64,000 nucleotides of DNA from Chryseobacterium flavum (GTDB lineage: Bacteria; Bacteroidota; Bacteroidia; Flavobacteriales; Weeksellaceae): the NCBI RefSeq assembly GCF_003385595.1, contig NZ_QNUE01000005.1:124001-188000 (forward strand). The letters run 5' to 3'. Positions 26,094 through 35,572 of this stretch are shown piece by piece (position 1 is the stretch's first letter; each line of letters begins with the position of its first letter). Under the pieces are notes generated by a model. The model ran no database searches, was not told where the DNA came from, and worked only from the letters and a program-made list of their open reading frames with translations. Position numbers and translations under genes: made by a program.

Positions 26094-28916
26094 TTGAAAA
26101 AGATTACTATTTGCCTTATTTTGTTATCAGGAGTTGCTCGGTTATCTGCGCAGAAGGATAGCATACATATTGATGCGAAGCTGTCATCAGACAGAAAGAC
26201 CCTTGAAGTAAGCCAGAAAATGGTTTATTATAATCATTCTGACAAAGACCTTACTACCCTGAAACTTCTGAACTGGATTTCCGCCTACAACAGACGGGGA
26301 ACTTCATTAGTCTATCGAAAACTTGAAGACCGGAACAGTGATCTGCATTTTTCAAAACCTGATCAGCAGGGAAAGCTTCTCGGATTGGATATTCAAAATA
26401 ATGAAAAACAATCGGTTCCTGTAAGCTCACTTTCAGATGAGAATCTTTTTATTCCTCTGGAAAAAGCTTTAAAACCTGGTGAAACTGTCACCCTGCAGCT
26501 ACAGTATCGTATGCAGCTTCCTGATAAAAAATTTACAGGATATGGAAGCACAGATCAGAATACTGCTATAAAATATTTCTTTATTGTTCCGGATCATTTT
26601 GATCCGGACAATATTTTGAAAAGAAATTACCATGACATTGAAGAATCTGTAAGCTTTAATACTTTCTGGACCGTAAATTTTGAAATTCCTGCCAATAACT
26701 TTATTGAAAGTAACCTGCCTCAATCTGAAAAAGGTTCTTTTAGCGGCCACCTTGATTCTGACCCAGAATTTTTGATTTCTGAAAATGAATATCCCTCTGT
26801 TAAAATGGATATTGATGGAAACAGTACTGAGATTACATTTGGTTATAACCTCAAACCCGAAGAGAAACAGGATCTGGAATTTTACCTTCCCCTACAGTTA
26901 AAATTCCTTAAAGAAAAAATCGGTTTTATCCCTCAGACTCTTTTTATTTCAGATAAATTCAGAGCTAAGGAAGATTTTTTCGGAAATAATGATATTGCTT
27001 TCTGGAAGTTTAGGTTTCAGCTTTTTACCAATGCTGAAAAAACGGACCTTGATTACTTTGGAATCATCACCAAAAAAATTCTTGACGAAAAGATTATTGC
27101 GGACAAAGAAAAAGATCATTGGTTTAAAAATGGATTAAAATCCTATCTGGAAATCCAGTATTTAAAAAAGTTTTACGCCAATACCAAGCTTCTGGGAAAC
27201 CTTCCTGAGACCAGAATTTTTGGAATTAAACCTTTAAAGATGTTCCACGCTTCAAAAGTAAAGCTTCTTGACCGTTATGGATTGGCATATCAATACATCA
27301 TGCTTCAGAATCTGGATCAAAAAATCGATGAAAATTATAGCGCACTGAGCAATTTTAATGATATGGCCATCAGTAGTTTTGAAACAGGAAGCCTATTCAG
27401 CTATTCGGCAGATAAAATGGGATATGAATCCTTTAATACTATTGTCAGGGACTATATTTCAAAAAACACAGGAAACAGGATAAACCCTGAAGAGTTTCTA
27501 CAGACCCTTTCCATAAAAGACCGATCTACAGGTTATCTTTCCAGGTTCTTTAAACAGAAAAACAGGGTTAACTTCAGATTGAAACATATTGATAAAGAAA
27601 ATGATTCTTTACAAATTAAAATTGCAAAAAATACAGACGCTTCTATTCCTGTACTGCTGGAGACCCAAACCAAAGAGGGAGAGAAGAAAACATACTGGGT
27701 AGAAACCGAAGAAAACCTGAATGTTAAAGAAGTATCTCTTCCTGCCTCAGATAATATTTATAAAGTAACCTTAAACAGCGGTTATATTTTTCCCGAATCA
27801 AAATACCGGGATAACTTCTTATATGCAAAAGGATTATTTTCCAATGCGAAAAAAATTAAACTTAAGCTAATAAAAGACATTCCGGATCCTGAGTACAATG
27901 AAATTTATATAAGCCCCAGAGTTCGTTTCAATAATACGTATGATAAATTCCTGTTGGGTGTAAATTTTAAAAATCAATCTTTTTTTGACCAGAAGTTTCT
28001 GTATTCATTTACTCCGATGTATAGTACAGGAACCGGGAAGCTGACAGGCTCAGGAGCAGTTTCTTATTCTTTCCTTCCTGCCGAAAGCATTATCAGAAGT
28101 CTTACATTGGGGGTTTCAGGGTCTTATTTTCATTATGATTATGACTTAGCTTACAGAAAAGTTTCTGCCATTTCATCTATCAGCTTCAGAAAAGACCCGA
28201 GAAGTACAGTAAGCAGAAGTATCGGCTTTTCATACAATTATTATGAAAGAGATCTGAGCCCTGTTATGATAGCCAACAATGATTATAGAAAATATAACCT
28301 TTGGAGCCTTGGATACGGATTCAGTGACAGCCAGATGATTCACGAGAAAAGTTTCAGCCTCAGTACACAGGGAATGGAAGATTTCAATAAAATTACTGCT
28401 GAAGGGTTTTACAGATGGGAATTTGCCCCAAGACAAAAATTAAGTCTCCGCCTTTTTGCCGGTTATTTTTTAAGAAATGATACCCGGAATAATTTATTTA
28501 ATTACGGAATTTCAAGAGTCTCAAATTATGCATTTTCCTACAGTCTTTTAGGCGAAAGCGCCAATAGTGGTATTCTTTCCCAACAGTTTATTTTGGCGGA
28601 CGGAGGATTTAAATCATTTATACCGGGGACAGTTAACAAATGGATTACTTCTGTAAATGTAGACTCCAGTATCTGGAAAATATTCCATGTCTATGCGGAT
28701 GCCGGTATTTATAAAAATCAGGGCAATCCAGCAAAATTCATTTGGGATAGCGGAATTAAAGTAAGAATTATTCCTGATTTCCTTGAGGTATACTTCCCTA
28801 TACAGTCTTCATTAGGTTTTGAGCCTTCATTCAAAGATTATGCAAAACGAATCAGGTATACGCTGGTTCTTAATCTTGGATCAATTATTAATGCCGCCAG
28901 AAGAGGCTGGTATTAG
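26094..28916 (+). CDS. M1 peptidase-like exported protein with C-terminal outer-membrane beta-barrel
   Basis: 940 aa from the TTG at 26094, chosen because it gives a clean signal peptide (MKKITICLILLSGVARLSAQ) and lies after the -7 element. Residues 20-270 resemble the M1 aminopeptidase N-terminal domain (LEVSQKMVYYNHSDKDLTTL). The segment HWFKNGLKSYLEIQYL near 343 aligns with the M1 motif NEGFASYLE, but its Glu is replaced by Asn. The HExxH zinc motif expected about 23 residues earlier is absent (GIITKKILDEK). From about residue 600 to the end there are amphipathic beta strands typical of an outer-membrane barrel, ending near Trp-Tyr. It is probably a non-catalytic surface protein. Confidence 0.7.
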   Translation: MKKITICLILLSGVARLSAQKDSIHIDAKLSSDRKTLEVSQKMVYYNHSDKDLTTLKLLNWISAYNRRGTSLVYRKLEDRNSDLHFSKPDQQGKLLGLDIQNNEKQSVPVSSLSDENLFIPLEKALKPGETVTLQLQYRMQLPDKKFTGYGSTDQNTAIKYFFIVPDHFDPDNILKRNYHDIEESVSFNTFWTVNFEIPANNFIESNLPQSEKGSFSGHLDSDPEFLISENEYPSVKMDIDGNSTEITFGYNLKPEEKQDLEFYLPLQLKFLKEKIGFIPQTLFISDKFRAKEDFFGNNDIAFWKFRFQLFTNAEKTDLDYFGIITKKILDEKIIADKEKDHWFKNGLKSYLEIQYLKKFYANTKLLGNLPETRIFGIKPLKMFHASKVKLLDRYGLAYQYIMLQNLDQKIDENYSALSNFNDMAISSFETGSLFSYSADKMGYESFNTIVRDYISKNTGNRINPEEFLQTLSIKDRSTGYLSRFFKQKNRVNFRLKHIDKENDSLQIKIAKNTDASIPVLLETQTKEGEKKTYWVETEENLNVKEVSLPASDNIYKVTLNSGYIFPESKYRDNFLYAKGLFSNAKKIKLKLIKDIPDPEYNEIYISPRVRFNNTYDKFLLGVNFKNQSFFDQKFLYSFTPMYSTGTGKLTGSGAVSYSFLPAESIIRSLTLGVSGSYFHYDYDLAYRKVSAISSISFRKDPRSTVSRSIGFSYNYYERDLSPVMIANNDYRKYNLWSLGYGFSDSQMIHEKSFSLSTQGMEDFNKITAEGFYRWEFAPRQKLSLRLFAGYFLRNDTRNNLFNYGISRVSNYAFSYSLLGESANSGILSQQFILADGGFKSFIPGTVNKWITSVNVDSSIWKIFHVYADAGIYKNQGNPAKFIWDSGIKVRIIPDFLEVYFPIQSSLGFEPSFKDYAKRIRYTLVLNLGSIINAARRGWY

Positions 28917-28973
28917 AATGATAAAGAATGAGTTTTCATATTCAGAAAAGCCTTTTCATTGCAGCACCTGAAA

Positions 28974-29783
28974 CTAATCTCTTACTATCTTTTGAGAAAT
29001 GGGCACATTATTAACTGTTCCTGTCACAATATAAGTACCTTTTGGCAGTTCAGCAATATCCAGAGCTAAAGCAGTCTTTGTGGGCGCTTTCTTTACAACC
29101 CGCCGAAAGGTATCATATACTTTGACATCTGAAATTTCAGATCCGAAGACAATCTCGTTTCCTTTAATGAAAGGATTTTGTACGAAACCGGATTTTGCAG
29201 AACCTTCAATAGAGAAGTCAGCCCTGTTATCATTGCTATTACCCAGAATTCTTTTTATCCCCATTGTTGTAGTTGGAGATGGCGCGGGACCATCACCTTT
29301 AAACTGATCCGCATTTGATCCGTATCCTACAAAGTCAAGTATATTTGATGAATCAGGACCTGAAACCTGAACTATATTAGTAGCCAGAGCAATTTTTCCG
29401 GAAACACCCGATATCTTTAGTCCGGATGATTTATTAGGAGTACCGTCAAAATTAACAACAGAAGTTGCTATAAAATCAGGTGTTGGAATATTTATGCTTC
29501 CGTCTCCGGTTGCAGCTTCCTGGATCAGGTAAGACTGGTCCGGAGCCAATGTAATGTCCGGCAACACATGATATTGTGTAAAAGCTCCCACCGCCGGGGC
29601 GTATTGAATAGCAGCTCCCGATAAAGATGCCGGCGCCTCACCTATGTTTTTTAATACGATATAATTATACTTCAATACAGCACCGGAATTTGCATTCCCT
29701 CCGTAGATTTCATTAATAACGATCTGAGCATTAGTGAATACCATAGTCCCCATTAATCCAGCAATAGTAAATATTTTTTTCAT
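28974..29783 (-). CDS. Lamin-tail-domain protein with type IX secretion sorting domain
   Basis: 269 aa from the ATG at 29783, which begins a signal peptide (MKKIFTIAGLMGTMVFTNAQ). The domain after it (IVINEIYGGNANSGAVLKYN, IVLKNIGEAPASLSG) is a lamin-tail-like domain, often found in secreted Bacteroidota nucleases and adhesins. The last 75 residues (EIVFGSEISDVKVYD ... GTYIVTGTVNNVPISQKIVRD) are a T9SS type A sorting domain, so the protein should cross the outer membrane. No catalytic domain is present. It lies downstream of, and on the same strand as, a second cargo protein with a closely similar C-terminus. Confidence 0.83.
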   Translation of the reverse strand: MKKIFTIAGLMGTMVFTNAQIVINEIYGGNANSGAVLKYNYIVLKNIGEAPASLSGAAIQYAPAVGAFTQYHVLPDITLAPDQSYLIQEAATGDGSINIPTPDFIATSVVNFDGTPNKSSGLKISGVSGKIALATNIVQVSGPDSSNILDFVGYGSNADQFKGDGPAPSPTTTMGIKRILGNSNDNRADFSIEGSAKSGFVQNPFIKGNEIVFGSEISDVKVYDTFRRVVKKAPTKTALALDIAELPKGTYIVTGTVNNVPISQKIVRD

Positions 29784-29900
29784 CAGAATATAATTTAATA
29801 TGGAATTACAATAAAACATCAAAAAGGATACCATATCATTAAAAGCAATCTCTTTAAAAAAACACTATAAAAAGCAAATAAGTGCATGAAAATCAAATAA

Positions 29901-29935
29901 ATAAAAAACCAACCGTTTCACAGAAACAGCTGGCT
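29901..29935 (-). terminator. Terminator of the T9SS cargo gene at 29957
   Basis: On the - strand CCAGCTGTTTC pairs with GAAACGGTTGG (11 bp with G-U pairs, loop TGT), followed by TTTTTTATTT. It separates this gene from the next cargo gene. Confidence 0.85.
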
Positions 29936-29956
29936 TTACAATATCTGAAGTCTATA

Positions 29957-30904
29957 TTAGTCTTTCAGGATTTTTTGAGATACCGGCTGATTATTTACCG
30001 TACCTGTTACGATATAATTCCCTTTAGCCAACTCAGCAATATTTACGCTTCCGTTTTGTTTTACAGAAGCTGTTTTTACAACCTGTCCTAACATATTAAA
30101 CACTTTTACATCCTTTGCATCCGATCCAAATGTAATTTCATCATTTTTAACAAAAGAATTCTTTACAAAATTCCCGGATTTTCCGGAGATGGCATCAGAT
30201 ACAGCCAGCGTTGGAGAATATACTCTGGCTATTAAGTTATCAATAGAAATATTTCCCGTTCCTGAAGTAGCATTTCCTCCCTGTCTGATTGCAACAGCGC
30301 CAATAGTAGCAGAAGCAGATCCGGTTCCAGCATTGTTGGTAAGTACCGCTTGAGAATTGATTTGCAAAGTTGCGATATTTGTAGCCGGAGTTACAGAATT
30401 ATCTATTATATAAGCTACAGTTACATTGGCAGGTGTTCCGTAAGGTATTTCGGTACCATACGTCGGAGCTCCCCCTCCGGCACCATTATTCAATATACCC
30501 AAAGTGTATCCCGTTGCAGATCCTTTAACATACAGTCTTGCGTTAAAGTTTCCCGTACTAGTTCCTGATGTAACTGTAAACATTAAGAAATAGTCACCCG
30601 AAGTACTTAAGCCCGTTCCATTGGCAATATTTATTGTAGCAGAATAGTCTGCTTTACTAACTGCACCCGGGCTAACAGTATATGGAGCTGAAAATGCCTT
30701 ATTTACATCTTCTGTATTTCCTGCAACCAAAGTAGCAACATTTCCGTTAGCCGTTAACTGCCCCGGTGTTGATCCGCTATGTGTAACCCAACCATTTGCA
30801 TTAAGTGCTCCTGTGAAATTAAAATCTTCCGTTAACACGGTAGTTTGTGCATTCATAAAACCAATAGCAGATGCTATTCCCAAAACAGTAAAGATTTTTT
30901 TCAT
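29957..30904 (-). CDS. Secreted protein with type IX secretion sorting domain
   Basis: 315 aa. The signal peptide MKKIFTVLGIASAIGFMNAQ is followed by a beta-rich, Gly/Ser/Thr/Asn-rich domain of about 220 residues (TVLTEDFNFTGALNANGWVT at its start) that looks like the carbohydrate-binding or adhesin-type domain often seen before T9SS tails. The C-terminal 70 residues (EITFGSDAKDVKVFNMLGQV ... GNYIVTGTVNNQPVSQKILKD) are a type A sorting domain. No enzyme motif is visible, so it is likely a surface or released adhesin-like protein. Confidence 0.85.
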   Translation of the reverse strand: MKKIFTVLGIASAIGFMNAQTTVLTEDFNFTGALNANGWVTHSGSTPGQLTANGNVATLVAGNTEDVNKAFSAPYTVSPGAVSKADYSATINIANGTGLSTSGDYFLMFTVTSGTSTGNFNARLYVKGSATGYTLGILNNGAGGGAPTYGTEIPYGTPANVTVAYIIDNSVTPATNIATLQINSQAVLTNNAGTGSASATIGAVAIRQGGNATSGTGNISIDNLIARVYSPTLAVSDAISGKSGNFVKNSFVKNDEITFGSDAKDVKVFNMLGQVVKTASVKQNGSVNIAELAKGNYIVTGTVNNQPVSQKILKD

Positions 30905-31168
30905 TGTATGATGATTTAAATTAGAAGATAAAATTAAAGAAAAACTTTCACTATACTTAAGTAACAGTTGAGATTTAACAATTAGTTAAAATCATTCCTT
31001 CTGCTACATAAAGATATTCAATATTTAAAATTAATTTCTATTGCAATTCAATAGAAATCACTGTTATTTTCCAAACATTAACAATATTTGAATTATTTTT
31101 CTGTTAATAAAGCTAAGCCTCTTAGTATTAACATTTTTTAATTACTTTTACGGATTATTTTTCAGGAC

Positions 31169-34100
31169 TTGCGGAATTTTATTATTCTATTCGTATTATT
31201 TTTCTTAGGCATATTCTCAGGAAATGCCCAGATATTTTCATGGAAAAACCCAAATATCCCTGAAGATAGTATAAAAAAAGACAGTATTCTGGCTGCCAGG
31301 CTTGAGCAGGATATTTTTGCAAAAGATACGCTGGATTTTATCAGAACCAATAATAAAGTAATCATAGATGAAGCTGTACTTGCTAAAAACGATAAAAAAA
31401 GATTTTTGGGGGAACTAAATTCCAAAGGTTCCATTATCAGGGGAATTACTTTTGGTAATAATCAGGGACAGTCTGTACAAAGTTCCATGGATCTTCAGAT
31501 ATCCGGAAGACTATCTAAGGATGTTACTATTTTAGCAAGTATTTCAGATCATAATTTACCCATTCAGGCAGATGGATATACCCAGACCTTAGAAGAGTTT
31601 GATAAAATCTATATGCAGCTTAATATCAAGGAAAAGTCAATCCTCAGGGCAGGACATCTTGATCTTGTAGAAGCTAAAAATTATTTCGCAAAATACCAGA
31701 GAAGAAGTATGGGACTGCAGTTTCAGACCCAGTTCGGAAATGAAAACAAGACATTTGTAGATGTTTCTATGGGGGTTGCACGAAGTGAATTTCACAGAAT
31801 ACGGTTTCAGGGTATAGAAGGCAACCAGGGACCTTACCGTCTGACCGGTAAAAACGGAGAACAGTTTATTACCCTTATTTCCGGTTCTGAACAGGTTTTT
31901 ATTGACGGAATATTAATGAAACGCGGCGAAAATCAGGATTATATCATTAATTATAATACCGGTGAGGTTACGTTTACCAGCTTTCGCCCTATTTTCCAAC
32001 AAAACTTTATTACCATTTCCTATAATTACGCCAACAGAAATTATTCAAGATATCTTTTTACAGGAAAACTGGAACACCAGAGAGAGAAATTTAAAGTAGG
32101 TCTGAACTGGTTTATGGAGAATGATAATAAAAATGCTCCGCTTTCTCTAAACCTGTCTAAAGAAGATGAAGCTATTCTGGCAAATGCAGGAAACAATCCT
32201 GATCTGATGTATGCACCCTCAGGAGTGGTTACTGAATATGATGTGAATAAGATCCTCTATGGTCTCCGCTCAGCACCTACCGGAAATTATTATGAGTTTT
32301 CCACAGATCAGAATGAAACATTATATCAGGTATCTTTCACCTATTTCGGAGCCAATCAGGGAGATTACAAAGTTGCACAGACAACCAATAACGGAAGAGT
32401 ATTTGAGTTCGTAGGTCCTAATGCAGGGGATTACAAAGCAGTAAGAAAGCTGCCTTCACCGCAAAAGTCCCAGGTTTTCTCCCTCAATTCAGAATATATA
32501 CTGAATGATGGAAAAATAGGAACTGATATTTCATTGAGCAATTACGACATCAATTTATTTTCATCTAAAGATTCCGACCAGAATATCGGATATGCATGGA
32601 GAATTTTTGGAAATAAAAGCTTTACAAAAAACAACTGGAAAGGAACCCCAAGTTTTGAATATCAGTATATTGACAGACAGTTCCATATTCTGGACCGCAT
32701 CAATGACGTAGAGTTCTCACGGGATTTTAACCTTGTTCAGGAATTCAATAACAGAACTCAGAACAGATTCACTTTCAGCTTCTTAAATAAATGGAATAAT
32801 AAATCTACATTAAATTACAGGATCAATTATTTAAATGAACAGGACTCTTATAAAGGGATAAAAAATGATCTTGATTTCAGCTGGGTCAAAGGAAAATTCC
32901 TCACAAAAGGAAATTTATCCTTCCTAAATACAAATGCTACACTACAGGACACCAAATTTATCCGTGGAGGGGTTTCAACAGAATATACCGGAAAAAAAGG
33001 AAGCTGGGCGATCGGAGGAAGCATGGAGCATAACGAGAAAAAATATAACGATACCCAGCTTATGGATGTAACCAGCTTTAGCTGGAAAGAAATCTTTGTA
33101 CAAAAGAAAATTGGTGACAGTACCCGCACCAAACTACTTGCGAAAGTATATATGAGGGATAATGATTCTGTACGGGATAACAGACTCCAGAGTATGAACA
33201 ATATACTGGGTATTATGGCAGAAAGCCAGATCATTAAAAACGAAAAAACCACGTTAAATGCTTTGATCCATTACAGAAAATTCTTCTATCAGAATGAAGA
33301 AATAGGTGCCACAACCAGAAATAACGACTTTGTAGTCGGTAATATTCTTTATAATCAGCAGCTTTTCAGAAATGGAATGAGGCTACAGGCTTTTTATGAA
33401 CTAGGAAACGGACAGGAAGCTCAGAGAGAGTTCCAGTATATTAAAGTAACGGATGGGCAGGGTGTTTATAAATGGACAGATTATAATGGTGACGGAATAC
33501 AGCAGCTTGATGAGTTCGAGATCGCAGAATACTCCGATCTTGCTCAATATATAAGGGTCTACACCAATTCTGTAAGATATATTCCTTCCAATAAAAATAA
33601 ATTACAGCTGGCTCTGTTTGTCAATCCTGCTATTGTTTTCAATTCTGAAAATGCATTTTTAAAGCGTTGGAATTTTAATATTTCATTGAATTCCCAAAAT
33701 TCTTTCTATAAAAAAGATAAGGTACTGGTTCTTAATCCATTTGAAAAAAACAGTGATCAGATTCTCAAAAATCAGAATATTCTGACTTCTGTGCAATTTA
33801 ATCCCACTGATCAGTCCGGATGGAACGGAAATTACCGTTTTATATCCAATGACAATCTTATCAACGCCAATTTTAGTAATGAAGAACGTGAACAGACCTC
33901 TCATTTTCTGAATATAGGATATTGGTTTAATAAAGAGTTCAGGGTTGACTGGGAAAACTCTGTACATGATATTAAAAATTCATCACAGCTGTTTGCAACC
34001 AGAGATTACCGACTGAATAATCTTGAGACCAAACCGAAAGCTACTTATAAATTCACAGATGCCATTCAGACAGAACTTTCTGCTGCTTACCGAAAGAAAC

Positions 34101-34405
34101 AGAGAGTAGATGGAGAAGAGCTTTTGAAAGCATTCGATATTACCGGAACGATCCAATGGGAACGTAAGAAGACCTCAATCCGGGGAAATTTTTCTTTTAT
34201 TAATAACTCCTTCACAGGAAATAACTACAGTATTGTCGGAAATCAGATGCTGGACGGCCTTAAGCCTGGTAAAAACCAGGTATGGAGTGTATTCATCCAA
34301 CAGGCTATCAATTCTTTTATTCAGCTGAACTTAAATTATGAAGGAAGAAATTCCGGTGACAGAACCATTCATATCGGAAGTATGCAGGTAAAAGCGAGCT
34401 TCTAG
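31169..34405 (+). CDS. Large outer-membrane beta-barrel protein, unknown function
   Basis: 1078 aa starting at TTG (31169), which begins a signal peptide MRNFIILFVLFFLGIFSGNAQ. Residues 80-220 contain GSIIRGITFGNNQGQSVQSS and DHNLPIQADGYTQTLEEFD, found in large Bacteroidota surface proteins. ISGSEQVFIDGILMKRG and DYIINYNTGEVTF near 245-280 are a recurrent phrase in outer-membrane assembly proteins. DYNGDGIQQLDEFEIAEYSD near 770 resembles a calcium-binding loop. The remainder is long antiparallel-strand sequence ending in QVKASF, with the terminal Phe of outer-membrane barrels. It resembles SprA-type proteins in style but is far shorter. It is monocistronic. Confidence 0.72.
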   Translation: MRNFIILFVLFFLGIFSGNAQIFSWKNPNIPEDSIKKDSILAARLEQDIFAKDTLDFIRTNNKVIIDEAVLAKNDKKRFLGELNSKGSIIRGITFGNNQGQSVQSSMDLQISGRLSKDVTILASISDHNLPIQADGYTQTLEEFDKIYMQLNIKEKSILRAGHLDLVEAKNYFAKYQRRSMGLQFQTQFGNENKTFVDVSMGVARSEFHRIRFQGIEGNQGPYRLTGKNGEQFITLISGSEQVFIDGILMKRGENQDYIINYNTGEVTFTSFRPIFQQNFITISYNYANRNYSRYLFTGKLEHQREKFKVGLNWFMENDNKNAPLSLNLSKEDEAILANAGNNPDLMYAPSGVVTEYDVNKILYGLRSAPTGNYYEFSTDQNETLYQVSFTYFGANQGDYKVAQTTNNGRVFEFVGPNAGDYKAVRKLPSPQKSQVFSLNSEYILNDGKIGTDISLSNYDINLFSSKDSDQNIGYAWRIFGNKSFTKNNWKGTPSFEYQYIDRQFHILDRINDVEFSRDFNLVQEFNNRTQNRFTFSFLNKWNNKSTLNYRINYLNEQDSYKGIKNDLDFSWVKGKFLTKGNLSFLNTNATLQDTKFIRGGVSTEYTGKKGSWAIGGSMEHNEKKYNDTQLMDVTSFSWKEIFVQKKIGDSTRTKLLAKVYMRDNDSVRDNRLQSMNNILGIMAESQIIKNEKTTLNALIHYRKFFYQNEEIGATTRNNDFVVGNILYNQQLFRNGMRLQAFYELGNGQEAQREFQYIKVTDGQGVYKWTDYNGDGIQQLDEFEIAEYSDLAQYIRVYTNSVRYIPSNKNKLQLALFVNPAIVFNSENAFLKRWNFNISLNSQNSFYKKDKVLVLNPFEKNSDQILKNQNILTSVQFNPTDQSGWNGNYRFISNDNLINANFSNEEREQTSHFLNIGYWFNKEFRVDWENSVHDIKNSSQLFATRDYRLNNLETKPKATYKFTDAIQTELSAAYRKKQRVDGEELLKAFDITGTIQWERKKTSIRGNFSFINNSFTGNNYSIVGNQMLDGLKPGKNQVWSVFIQQAINSFIQLNLNYEGRNSGDRTIHIGSMQVKASF

Positions 34406-34506
34406 TTTGAATTCAAAAACATCCCTATATCTAATACTCTGTAAATCAGGAAAATTATTCATCAGACTGATAGATAATATCATATTTTCTAATATTCAGA
34501 AATTCG

Positions 34507-34514
34507 TAAATTTG
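34507..34514 (+). promoter_or_regulatory. -7 promoter element of dusB
   Basis: TAAATTTG, perfect -7 element, ending four bases before the ATG at 34519. A transcript starting five bases after the box would begin on the A of the start codon (leaderless). Confidence 0.55.
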
Positions 34515-34518
34515 CACC

Positions 34519-35514
34519 ATGATAAAAATAGGCAATATAGAACTGCCGGAATTTCCACTTTTGCTGGCTCCGATGGAAGATGTAAGTGATCCTCCGTTCC
34601 GACGCTTGTGTAAGATGCATGGTGCAGATCTGATGTATTCGGAATTTATTTCTTCCGAAGGCTTAATTCGTGATGCGATCAAAAGCCGTAAAAAGCTGGA
34701 TATTTTTGACTATGAAAGACCTGTAGGAATACAAATCTTTGGTGGTGATGAAGAAGCAATGGCTATGTCTGCAAGAATTGTGGAGACGGTAAACCCTGAT
34801 CTGGTAGATATCAACTTCGGATGCCCGGTTAAAAAAGTAGTTTGTAAAGGAGCTGGTGCAGGTGTCTTAAAAGATATTGACCTGATGGTACGCCTTACAA
34901 AAGCTGTGGTAAGTTCTACCCATTTACCCGTCACAGTTAAAACACGATTAGGCTGGGACAGCACCTGTATTAATATAGACGAGGTGGCTGAACGATTACA
35001 GGAAACCGGTATCAAGGCGCTTACGATACATGCCAGAACCCGTGCGCAAATGTATAAAGGTGAGGCGGACTGGGAACATATTTCAAGAATAAAACAAAAT
35101 CCAAATATTGAGATTCCGATTTTTGGCAATGGAGATATAGACTCTCCTGAAAAGGCTTTGGAATATAAACAAAAGTATGCATGTGACGGAATTATGATCG
35201 GTCGTGCAGCAATTGGCTATCCATGGATATTTAATGAAATCAAGCATTTTTTTAATACGGGAGAACATTTACCAGCTCCTACTGTTGCAGACCGCTTATT
35301 AGCCGTACGCCAACATGCGGAATGGAGTGCGGAATGGAAAGGAGAACGGTTAGGTCTTATCGAAATGAGACAGCACTACAGCAATTATTTCCGTGGTGTT
35401 CCTCATTTCAAAGAATTCAGGAAAAAGTTCCTGGAAGTCTTCACTCTGGATGAAATGGACAGCCTGATTGAAGAAACCCGGCAATTCTACGAAGAATACC
35501 AGGAACAGGCATAA
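34519..35514 (+). CDS. dusB: tRNA-dihydrouridine synthase
   Basis: FMN-dependent reduction of uridines in the tRNA D-loop. 331 aa. LLAPMEDVSDPPFRRLC (residues 11-27) is the FMN-binding start. INFGCPVKKVVCKGAGAG near 98 contains the catalytic Cys of this family (in VCKGAG), and LTIHARTRAQMYKGEADWE near 168 carries the conserved HARTR motif. NGDIDSPEKAL and GIMIGRAAIGYPWIF complete the TIM barrel. The start is set by a -7 box only four bases upstream. Confidence 0.94.
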   Translation: MIKIGNIELPEFPLLLAPMEDVSDPPFRRLCKMHGADLMYSEFISSEGLIRDAIKSRKKLDIFDYERPVGIQIFGGDEEAMAMSARIVETVNPDLVDINFGCPVKKVVCKGAGAGVLKDIDLMVRLTKAVVSSTHLPVTVKTRLGWDSTCINIDEVAERLQETGIKALTIHARTRAQMYKGEADWEHISRIKQNPNIEIPIFGNGDIDSPEKALEYKQKYACDGIMIGRAAIGYPWIFNEIKHFFNTGEHLPAPTVADRLLAVRQHAEWSAEWKGERLGLIEMRQHYSNYFRGVPHFKEFRKKFLEVFTLDEMDSLIEETRQFYEEYQEQA

Positions 35515-35555
35515 AATAAAACCCGGTCAAATTATAATTTGACCGGGTTTTATTT
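35514..35555. terminator. Bidirectional terminator between dusB and deoC
   Basis: A 20-bp perfect inverted repeat (AAATAAAACCCGGTCAAATT and its complement) with only two bases between arms. Both strands end in T-rich tails, and it lies between converging genes. Confidence 0.9.
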
Positions 35556-35572
35556 TATCTGATTATCAGATA

